From Methanoregula sp. (GTDB taxonomy: Archaea > Halobacteriota > Methanomicrobia > Methanomicrobiales > Methanospirillaceae): a stretch of DNA of 6,393 nt. The notes beneath the pieces are model-generated. The model was given only the letters and a program-made list of their open reading frames with translations, did not search any database and was not told the DNA's origin. Of this stretch, positions 1 through 5,274 are shown piece after piece. Both the position numbers and the translations under genes were made by a program. Position 1 is the first letter of the stretch. Each line of letters opens with the position of its first letter. The stretch is taken from positions 1-6,393 of the forward strand of contig NZ_PIZH01000102.1 of NCBI RefSeq assembly GCF_002835825.1, written 5' to 3'.

Positions 1-800
1 GTCCTGATGGATCGGATTCCGGGGTGGTACTTCACCGGGAATCCTCCGCCAATATCGAGAATACGGATCTTCCGGCCGGTCCGCTCTTCCACTTCCTTAA
101 CAATGCTTGCTGCTATCTGGAGCGCCTGCATGTAGTTCTCGAAGTTGGTGCACTGGCTCCCGACATGGAAACTCAATCCTTCCACGACAAGGTTGTTTTC
201 GAAGGCCTCGATGATCAGGTCCACCGCCTCGCCCGGGTGGGCACCGAACTTGCTGGAGAGCTCGACCATGGAGCCGGTGTTCGGGACACGGAGGCGCAGG
301 ACCAGGCCGGCGTGGGGCGCGTGGTCGCGGATTTTCAGGATCTCGTGGTGGTTATCAAAGGTGACGAGCGGTTTGTACTTGTCCAGCGCCTGTAAGGTCT
401 CGATCGGCTTGATGGTATTGGCGTAGATGATCTTGTCCCAGATAAACGCCTGCTGCTCCTTTCGTGGCAGGTGTTTGAAGTTCTCGTACACGATCATGAA
501 CTCGGGCATTGAGGCCACATCGAAGCTGCACCCGATATCATACAGGGTCTTCACGATCTCGGGATTTGAGTTGGCCTTGACAGCAAAATAGACCTGGACA
601 TCCGGCATATGCCGCCGGAACTCCCGATAATTTTCCCGGAGTTTCTCGTGATCGATTACAAAAATGGGGGTACCGTGTTCTGCGGCAAGGTTCAGCAGGA
701 GTTTCTTGTTTATTGTGCCGATATGATGAACGGGGGTGGGAATCTCATCGGTCCCTTTTTTCTTCCGCCTTTTCTTGGTGTCAACCGCGACTTTTGTCAT
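1..800 (-). CDS. PLP-dependent ornithine/lysine/arginine-type decarboxylase (fold type III), 3' end outside window
   Basis: Reading leftward from the ATG at 800-798, the frame stays open to the window edge and gives 266 residues; the family is usually about 390-400, so roughly the last third is missing. Visible hallmarks of alanine-racemase-fold decarboxylases are YFAVKAN at 71-77, whose Lys75 should form the Schiff base with pyridoxal phosphate, SFHVGSQ at 210-216 with the histidine that stacks on the cofactor, and the phosphate-binding glycine stretch DIGGGFP at 249-255. The product would be a cytosolic enzyme releasing CO2 from ornithine, lysine or a carboxylated polyamine. The residues that set substrate lie in the missing part. 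Lying 12 nt after a homospermidine synthase gene, it is most economically an ornithine decarboxylase making putrescine (inference). A lysine-, diaminopimelate- or carboxynorspermidine-type enzyme cannot be excluded. The N-terminus carries a basic run KKRRKKK at 9-15. No in-frame ATG, GTG or TTG offers a later start before the conserved domain at about residue 43. Confidence 0.88.
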   Translation of the reverse strand, partial: MTKVAVDTKKRRKKKGTDEIPTPVHHIGTINKKLLLNLAAEHGTPIFVIDHEKLRENYREFRRHMPDVQVYFAVKANSNPEIVKTLYDIGCSFDVASMPEFMIVYENFKHLPRKEQQAFIWDKIIYANTIKPIETLQALDKYKPLVTFDNHHEILKIRDHAPHAGLVLRLRVPNTGSMVELSSKFGAHPGEAVDLIIEAFENNLVVEGLSFHVGSQCTNFENYMQALQIAASIVKEVEERTGRKIRILDIGGGFPVKYHPGIRSIR

Positions 801-812
801 TATATGATTGAT

Positions 813-2255
813 TTACTGTACGAATAAGAAGTTTTTGAATTGCCAGATATCTTCACGGTCGTAATCGTTCTCCGGGTTCTCCTTGAAGAAGACCACGCGG
901 TTCTTCAGGGGCGTCCAGTCTGAAGCCGTTGACCGGAACTCTCCGAGGTACGGTTTTGCAATATTCAGCACGAAATCGTGCGGGAGGTCGTCCGGGAGGC
1001 AGAACCCTTCCCGCGGGTGTTTGATCATCCACATGACAGCGCTGACAACCCCGAGCGCGACCTGGATGGTGGTCGCGTTCTGGCCGGGAGCGAGTTTCTT
1101 TGCTTCGTTGATCGGGAGGATACTTCCCGTCCACCATGATTTGTAGGGATGGCCCATCAGGAGGGCGCCCAGGATGTCGGCACCGGTGACGATCTCGCGG
1201 TCGCTCATGATCCGGAGCTTGGGCTGGAGCACGTAGTTCCGGGCGCGGAGCTCGTGGATGGACGCGATGGTGGCGTCACAGGGCATGTACGCGTAATGTA
1301 CCGTGGGCCGGTAGACTGCCTTGCCGTCTTTCCAGACCGTCCAGCGGTCTGAGATGCCGAATGCTTCGCCATGGCGGATGACCATGCCGATGATCTCCTG
1401 GTTGGGGATCCATGAACGGACCCAGGTATTGAGCCCCATCTTCGGGATGAGGATACCGTTCTTGGGGCCGACGGGTGGAACGATGGCAAGCGGGGGCAGG
1501 GTCTTTTCGTGTGTGCCCCAGCCGATCTCTGCCGGGGCGACACCCTCTTCGCGGAGCCCCTCGATGCACCAGGTGCCGACAAACTCTCCCACTTTCTTGG
1601 GGGTCCGGGAGATCTGGGTGTCATGCTCGGAACAGTGGATCACTTTCACGCCGACTTCCATCGCCAGTTCCCCGAATTTTTGTTCTGTTATCAAATGCTG
1701 GATCCTTGTTGGGTCCTGCGCGATCTTATCAGCAATCATCCTCTGGGCAATATCGACAAGTCCCTGTTTTGCGAAGTGGGAGATGAGCCCGGGGTTTGCG
1801 CCGTGATCGACAACGCAGGTGGGGGCATCGTCCCAGTCCTTTGTCAGTTCCATGAGCCGCATCTGCCGGAAATACAGGGTCTTCTCGTAGGGGTTTGCCG
1901 TCTCGATCCCTGAGTCCGGGTCCCACGCTTCGACCGAGGTGTTGACGTACAGGACCTCGTGGTCATGGCACCACTGGGCAAGATCGCAGCTGTCGATGTT
2001 CCATGCCTCGTCGATCAGGAGCCCGCCGGGGGAGAGGTATTCTCCAAGGATCCCGGTAAGGTTTTCCTGGGTAACTTTCTTCTTGACGAAGCAGAGGCCG
2101 CCGGCTGTCCATGCTTTCAGGTCAGGGGACTTGTCCTTGAAATCCATGATAGTGATCTGCTCGAGCGGGATGGTAACATGACGGAGCAGGATCGGGAGCA
2201 TGCATTTGGCAACCGCGCCGTATCCTATGATCAGGACCTTGTTTTTGAATTCCAT
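813..2255 (-). CDS. hss: Homospermidine synthase (bacterial type, saccharopine-dehydrogenase-like)
   Basis: The 480-residue protein matches in length and motif order the bacterial NAD-dependent homospermidine synthases (about 480 aa, EC 2.5.1.44). These join two putrescines, or putrescine and spermidine, into sym-homospermidine in the cytosol. An N-terminal Rossmann segment has the dinucleotide loop GYGAVA at 11-16. Family blocks recognised from memory are HGANPGL (151-157), AEIGWGTHEK (242-251), YRPTVHYAYMPC (315-326), QNATTIQV (392-399), DWTPLKNR (446-453) and WQFKNFL (471-477). The C-terminus is intact. The reading frame extends upstream to 2363, but the ATG at 2255 is chosen because AGGAGGAG lies just before it and the Rossmann strand begins directly after it. 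A TATA-like box sits about 55 nt upstream. It is the first gene of a leftward operon with the decarboxylase. A carboxynorspermidine or saccharopine dehydrogenase is the alternative, but both are shorter and lack these blocks. Confidence 0.9.
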   Translation of the reverse strand: MEFKNKVLIIGYGAVAKCMLPILLRHVTIPLEQITIMDFKDKSPDLKAWTAGGLCFVKKKVTQENLTGILGEYLSPGGLLIDEAWNIDSCDLAQWCHDHEVLYVNTSVEAWDPDSGIETANPYEKTLYFRQMRLMELTKDWDDAPTCVVDHGANPGLISHFAKQGLVDIAQRMIADKIAQDPTRIQHLITEQKFGELAMEVGVKVIHCSEHDTQISRTPKKVGEFVGTWCIEGLREEGVAPAEIGWGTHEKTLPPLAIVPPVGPKNGILIPKMGLNTWVRSWIPNQEIIGMVIRHGEAFGISDRWTVWKDGKAVYRPTVHYAYMPCDATIASIHELRARNYVLQPKLRIMSDREIVTGADILGALLMGHPYKSWWTGSILPINEAKKLAPGQNATTIQVALGVVSAVMWMIKHPREGFCLPDDLPHDFVLNIAKPYLGEFRSTASDWTPLKNRVVFFKENPENDYDREDIWQFKNFLFVQ

Positions 2256-2258
2256 TCT

Positions 2259-2266
2259 CTCCTCCT
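2259..2266 (-). promoter_or_regulatory. Strong Shine-Dalgarno site of the homospermidine synthase gene
   Basis: On the minus strand the sequence is AGGAGGAG, ending 3 nt before the ATG at 2255 (5 nt if the core AGGAGG is counted). It decides the start at 2255 over the longer frame beginning at 2363. It partly overlaps the palindrome CCTGCAGG at 2264-2271. Confidence 0.85.
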
Positions 2267-2308
2267 GCAGGTCCCGTAAGGCCTGCACAGGACTATTGGG
2301 CGCGAGTT

Positions 2309-2316
2309 GTATTAAA
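2309..2316 (-). promoter_or_regulatory. TATA-like box for the homospermidine synthase-decarboxylase operon
   Basis: On the minus strand the sequence is TTTAATAC, close to the archaeal box A consensus TTTATATA and an AT-rich island in a GC-rich stretch. With the usual spacing of about 25 nt from box centre to start, transcription would begin near 2286-2288. That leaves a leader of about 30 nt holding the Shine-Dalgarno site. The start site is inferred, not observed. Confidence 0.6.
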
Positions 2317-2454
2317 CACGACGAAGATCCGTGATATCCTGGTGCTGCGGAGAGGCTTGGCATTCCTCCCGGTCAGGTCTCCCGGTCTTTGCCCGGTTCA
2401 CGGAACGAAATCCTCTTATTCTGCCCGGCCAACTTTTCCGTCAGGAAGTATCGC

Positions 2455-3549
2455 ATGGGTGCAAAAGAGGAGATGGACCTGCTCCTGTCCCGGGAGGCCC
2501 TGGTGGCAACAGTCGGGACGATCAAACCGTATGCTCTTGCCCTCCTTGTTTTCACCGGGCTCCTCCTCGAGCTCGTGGTCCATTACCAGCTGAAGATCTC
2601 TATTGCATACACGCATTTCTTCTACCTGATCATCGCTATTGCCGGCCTGTGGTACGGGAAAAAAGCGATCCCGCTCGCGCTCTTTTTCGGCGGGCTCCAG
2701 ATCGTAGTTGGCTGGTGGATCACCGGATCGATAGCGCCCGATTCCCTTGTCCGGGCTGCGATGCTCTTTGTGGTTGCGTACATCATCGGGTACATTGCCG
2801 ATACCCTGAATAGTTACTACGCTATGATCGGGGCACAGAACCGGGACCTGCGGGAGGTGAATGAACGGCTGGCCGCATCGGAGCACGCCTTCCAGACCGC
2901 AAACAAGAAACTGAACCTCCTCTCCAGTGTCACGCGGCACGACATCCGGAACCAGCTCTCCGCCCTTCTCTCGTACCTGGAACTCTCCCGGATGCAGGTC
3001 ACGGATCCCGCTGCAATAGCGCGGATCGAGAAGGAACAGAAAACAGCCCATGCAATCGAACGGCAGCTCGATTTCATGAAGACCTACGAGGAGATCGGTG
3101 TGGTTGCCCCGCAATGGCAGGATATCCGCTCCGTCGGCGAGCGCCTCCAGGCACGGCTCCCGGCAAACGAGGTGAGCCTGATCCTCCCGGAGACGGGGAT
3201 TGAGGTGTATGCTGATCCCCTTCTGGAGAAAGTCTTCGAGAACCTTCTTGATAACTCGCTCCGCCACGGGGAGCGGGTGAAGAAGATAACGATCTCCACC
3301 CGGCCGGGCCCGGATAACGGCCTTTTTCTGGTGTACGAGGATGACGGGGTGGGGATCCGGAACGAAGACAAGGAACGGGTCTTTGTGAAAGGATTCGGGA
3401 AGAACACCGGTCTTGGCATGTTCCTCTCCCGGGAGATCCTTGCCATCACCGATCTCGCGATGATCGAGAACGGTGTCTACGGGGAGGGAGTCCGGTTCGA
3501 GATCCGTGTCCCTGAAGGGAAACACAGGGTCGTTGCCGTGAGCGAGTAA
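2455..3549 (+). CDS. Membrane-bound sensor histidine kinase with four transmembrane helices, no partner regulator nearby
   Basis: The 364-residue protein has an N-terminal membrane part with four likely helices at about 24-43, 52-68, 71-90 and 98-117. A probable coiled coil follows at about 119-157, with no recognisable PAS or HAMP domain. The H-box VTRHDIRNQLS (159-169) offers His162 for autophosphorylation. The ATPase domain is complete: N-box FENLLDNSLRHG (261-272), G1 DDGVGI (296-301), F-box FVKGFG (310-315) and G2 NTGLGM (317-322). It should therefore bind ATP and phosphorylate a response regulator, but none is encoded in the window. The short loops leave no large outer sensor domain, so the signal may be sensed in or near the membrane (inference). 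The ATG at 2455 is preferred, with AGGA 8 nt upstream. An in-frame TTG at 2389 would add 22 residues without family character. The signal and target are unknown. Confidence 0.88.
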   Translation: MGAKEEMDLLLSREALVATVGTIKPYALALLVFTGLLLELVVHYQLKISIAYTHFFYLIIAIAGLWYGKKAIPLALFFGGLQIVVGWWITGSIAPDSLVRAAMLFVVAYIIGYIADTLNSYYAMIGAQNRDLREVNERLAASEHAFQTANKKLNLLSSVTRHDIRNQLSALLSYLELSRMQVTDPAAIARIEKEQKTAHAIERQLDFMKTYEEIGVVAPQWQDIRSVGERLQARLPANEVSLILPETGIEVYADPLLEKVFENLLDNSLRHGERVKKITISTRPGPDNGLFLVYEDDGVGIRNEDKERVFVKGFGKNTGLGMFLSREILAITDLAMIENGVYGEGVRFEIRVPEGKHRVVAVSE

Positions 3550-3589
3550 AAACAAAGGATAATAATGCCGCAGATACTGGCCAAACCCC

Positions 3590-3616
3590 GGCGGGTTTCC
3601 TGCTTTCCTGCCCGCC
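3590..3616 (+). terminator. Possible hairpin after the histidine kinase gene
   Basis: GGCGGG at 3590-3595 is the reverse complement of CCCGCC at 3611-3616, with a 15-nt pyrimidine-rich loop. It lies 40 nt after the kinase stop codon. No T-run follows, so a role as terminator is only a possibility. Confidence 0.25.
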
Positions 3617-3646
3617 ATCCCGGACCTGCTTCCGGTCACAATGATG

Positions 3647-3654
3647 TATTTATT
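3647..3654 (+). promoter_or_regulatory. Candidate TATA box for the pfdA-ftsY-srp54 operon
   Basis: TATTTATT stands in the AT-rich stretch upstream of pfdA. With normal archaeal spacing the transcript would start near 3675-3680, giving a leader of about 45 nt that would include the hairpin at 3689-3701. A second AT-rich candidate, CATACATATC at 3666-3675, would place the start near 3695, inside that hairpin. Which is used cannot be told from sequence. Confidence 0.4.
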
Positions 3655-3688
3655 GTGGTGGAGAACATACATATCAGGAGTCACAATC

Positions 3689-3707
3689 ACCACAACAGTG
3701 GTTTTTT
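3689..3707 (+). terminator. Short hairpin followed by six T, just upstream of pfdA
   Basis: ACCAC (3689-3693), loop AACA and GTGGT (3698-3702) form a 5-bp stem, and the T-run covers 3702-3707. The last base of the T-run lies 15 nt before the pfdA start codon. It could end transcripts arriving from the kinase gene, since archaeal polymerase stops at T-runs. It could instead lie inside the pfdA leader and act there. The stem is short, so chance is possible. Confidence 0.35.
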
Positions 3708-3709
3708 AC

Positions 3710-3725
3710 GGGGTGGCGTATCTTG
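3710..3725 (+). promoter_or_regulatory. Ribosome-binding site and TTG start codon of pfdA
   Basis: GGGGTGG at 3710-3716 resembles the archaeal GGAGGTG core, and TTG at 3723-3725 follows after 6 nt. The nearest ATG (3744) is preceded by an A-rich stretch with no G-rich site. This supports initiation at TTG, which usually lowers translation relative to ATG. Confidence 0.55.
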
Positions 3726-4175
3726 GCAGACAAAAATGCACCAATGGACCAGCGCGAACTGATGACCCTCCAGAACTACCTGCAGGAGTACGGGCAGCAG
3801 GCTGAACTTTTTGTCCAGCAGCTGCAGATGCTGGAGAACGGGAGGATGGAGGCGCATGCTGCCATCGAAGCGCTCGAAGGAATGCTCGCCTCGGAAGACG
3901 GCACTGTCCTCCTCCAGATCGGAGGCGGGGCAAGTGTCCGCGCTAAAATCGTGGAACCCGAGAAGGTTCTCCTTGCAATCGGGTCCGAAGTTGTTGTGGA
4001 ACGTTCCAACAAGGACGCCGTGGAGTTCTTAAAAGAGCGGATCATGGAGATGGAAGCCTCGGCAAAGAAGGTTGCCGAGACGCTCGACCGTCTCCGTGCC
4101 CAGATGAACGAGATCAACAAACGGATCGAGTCCGGCTACCAGCAGGCGATGGCTGCCGGGCAGGATCTGGGCTGA
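3723..4175 (+). CDS. pfdA: Prefoldin alpha subunit
   Basis: The 150-residue protein fits archaeal prefoldin alpha (about 140-150 aa). In the family, two alpha and four beta subunits form a jellyfish-shaped, ATP-independent cytosolic chaperone that captures unfolded chains and passes them to the thermosome. The layout agrees: an N-terminal coiled-coil helix (about 9-56) rich in Q, L and E, a central beta region (about 60-94) with LLQIGGGASVRAKI and a following VLLAIGSEVVVE segment, and a C-terminal coiled-coil helix (about 96-142). The start is taken as TTG at 3723, because GGGGTGG (3710-3716) lies 6 nt upstream. The in-frame ATG at 3744 has no ribosome-binding site and would remove only 7 residues. 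It is the first gene of a plus-strand operon; ftsY begins 16 nt after its stop. The beta subunit is not in the window. Confidence 0.93.
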   Translation: MADKNAPMDQRELMTLQNYLQEYGQQAELFVQQLQMLENGRMEAHAAIEALEGMLASEDGTVLLQIGGGASVRAKIVEPEKVLLAIGSEVVVERSNKDAVEFLKERIMEMEASAKKVAETLDRLRAQMNEINKRIESGYQQAMAAGQDLG

Positions 4176-4191
4176 TCCGGAGCACCTGCCC

Positions 4192-5274
4192 ATGTTCGGG
4201 GGACTGCGGGAGAAGCTCAAAGCGGCACGCGAGCGCCTTGGCGGCAGTATCAACGCTGCAGCAGCCCGGGCTGAACCCGGGGGAGAGACAACCCCCGTGG
4301 ATACAGTAAAACCTCCCGTCCCTGCACCAAAACCGGATACAGTGCCCGGCACTGCCGCTGTACCTGCGCCGGAACCTTCTGCCCCGTCTTTCGTCCAGAA
4401 GATGAAGACGCTCATCATCGACCGCGAACTGATTGTCTCGGAAAAAGACCTCGATGATGCGCTCTCCGAGCTGGAACTCACTCTCCTTGAAAGCGACGTA
4501 GCCCTCCCGGCAACCGATGCCATCATCAGCAGCGTTGAGAAGAACCTTGTCGGCAGGCACCGCAAGATCGGCGAATCGGTCGACCACCTCGTTGTCCATG
4601 CGTTAAAAGCTGCCCTGCTGGACGTGCTCGGGCAGGGGTTCGATCTCAAGGCATATATCGCGAAGCGCGAGCGTCCTGTGAAGATTTTGTTCACGGGTGT
4701 GAACGGCACCGGGAAGACCACGACTGTTGCCAAGATCGGGTCCTGGCTCCGGAAGGAAGGATTCACCGTTGTCATCGGTGCAGGCGACACCTACCGCGCC
4801 GGGGCAATCGAGCAGATTGCCGTGCATGCAGAACGGATCGGCATCCGGGTCATCCAGCACCAGGAGGGTGCCGATCCTTCGGCAGTGCTGTTCGATACCG
4901 TGGAGTATGCAAAAGCCCACAAGATCGATGTGGTCCTCGCGGATACCGCCGGCCGGTTCCACAACAAGGCAAACCTGATGAGCCAGCTCGAGAAGATCAA
5001 ACGCGTCATGAAACCAGACCTTGTCGTGTACGTGGACGAAGCTGTCGCCGGTAATGACGCCGTGACGCGTGCCTTCGAGTTCGACCGGACCGTGGGCGCA
5101 GATGCCGTTGTGCTGACCAAGGCCGACATGGACTCCCGGGGCGGGGCGGCGATCTCGATTGCCCACACCATCGGAAAACCCCTGATGTTCCTTGGTGTCG
5201 GGCAGGCCTATGACGATATCATGCCCTTCGAGCCGGCAACGGTTGTGGAAGAGCTGCTGGAAGGTGGTGCGTGA
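4192..5274 (+). CDS. ftsY: Signal recognition particle receptor FtsY (SRP GTPase)
   Basis: FtsY is the membrane-associated receptor that docks SRP-ribosome complexes at the translocon through a GTPase heterodimer with SRP54. This 360-residue protein begins with a short amphipathic basic helix, [10 protein letters not shown], typical of membrane-binding archaeal FtsY. An Ala/Pro-rich linker follows (about 21-66), then the N domain four-helix bundle (about 67-155) and the G domain. GTPase motifs are complete: G1 [10 protein letters not shown] (169-178), G2 DTYRAGA (199-205), G3 DTAGR (251-255), G4 TKAD (309-312) and the closing GVGQAYDD (335-342). The DAxAGND-like motif reads DEAVAGND (282-289), with Glu283 where Ala is usual. 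GGAG at 4179-4182 lies 9 nt before the ATG. The gene follows pfdA by 16 nt, and its TGA shares one base with the srp54 ATG, suggesting translational coupling with its partner GTPase. Confidence 0.96.
   Translation: MFGGLREKLKAARERLGGSINAAAARAEPGGETTPVDTVKPPVPAPKPDTVPGTAAVPAPEPSAPSFVQKMKTLIIDRELIVSEKDLDDALSELELTLLESDVALPATDAIISSVEKNLVGRHRKIGESVDHLVVHALKAALLDVLGQGFDLKAYIAKRERPVKILFTGVNGTGKTTTVAKIGSWLRKEGFTVVIGAGDTYRAGAIEQIAVHAERIGIRVIQHQEGADPSAVLFDTVEYAKAHKIDVVLADTAGRFHNKANLMSQLEKIKRVMKPDLVVYVDEAVAGNDAVTRAFEFDRTVGADAVVLTKADMDSRGGAAISIAHTIGKPLMFLGVGQAYDDIMPFEPATVVEELLEGGA
5262..5269 (+). promoter_or_regulatory. Ribosome-binding site of srp54 inside the ftsY end
   Basis: AGGTGGTG lies 4 nt before the ATG at 5274 and within the last codons of ftsY. 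It matches the archaeal AGGTGAT core at most positions. With the TGATG stop-start overlap it supports the chosen start and coupled translation of ftsY and srp54. Confidence 0.65.

Larger units (their letters stand above)
2256..2454. other. Divergent intergenic region between the polyamine operon and the kinase gene
   Basis: This 199-nt region separates two outward-facing genes. It holds the leftward TATA-like box and ribosome-binding site, a small inverted repeat in the leftward leader (GCAGG at 2267-2271 against CCTGC at 2282-2286), and three CCCGGT copies at 2368-2373, 2381-2386 and 2392-2397. For the rightward kinase gene only a weak TATA candidate, TCTTATTC at 2414-2421, and a weak AGGA at 2443-2446 are visible. 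No small gene was recognised. Confidence 0.6.
3550..3722. other. Intergenic region between the kinase gene and the prefoldin-SRP operon
   Basis: This 173-nt region has a GC stem possibility at 3590-3616, an AT-rich island with TATA-like candidates at 3647-3654 and 3666-3675, and a hairpin with a T-run at 3689-3707 close to pfdA. No open frame here looks like a real gene. Confidence 0.55.

Noticed and set aside
24..426. Two plus-strand open frames opposite the decarboxylase
   Set aside because: The minus strand encodes the clear PLP-decarboxylase motifs YFAVKAN, FHVGSQ and DIGGGFP. These frames are shadows of it.
2256..2363. Upstream start at 2363 for homospermidine synthase, adding 36 residues
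   Set aside because: The added residues have no family character. They would cover the TATA-like box, and the strong AGGAGGAG site points to the ATG at 2255.
2389..2454. TTG start at 2389 for the histidine kinase, adding 22 residues
   Set aside because: No convincing ribosome-binding site precedes it. The ATG at 2455 has AGGA at fair spacing and leaves the first membrane helix intact.
2416..3693. Long open frame of 425 codons on the minus strand opposite the histidine kinase
   Set aside because: It covers almost the whole kinase gene, has no recognisable domain or ribosome-binding site, and is explained by GC-rich codon use. The plus-strand frame carries every histidine kinase motif.
4029..4790. 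Open frame of 253 codons on the minus strand across the pfdA-ftsY junction
   Set aside because: It spans two clear genes and their boundary and has no family character.
5032..5061. Glu283 in the FtsY DEAVAGND motif as a separate anomaly
   Set aside because: The rest of the motif fits the archaeal AGND form and the position is known to vary more than G3, so it is mentioned only beside the SRP54 change.
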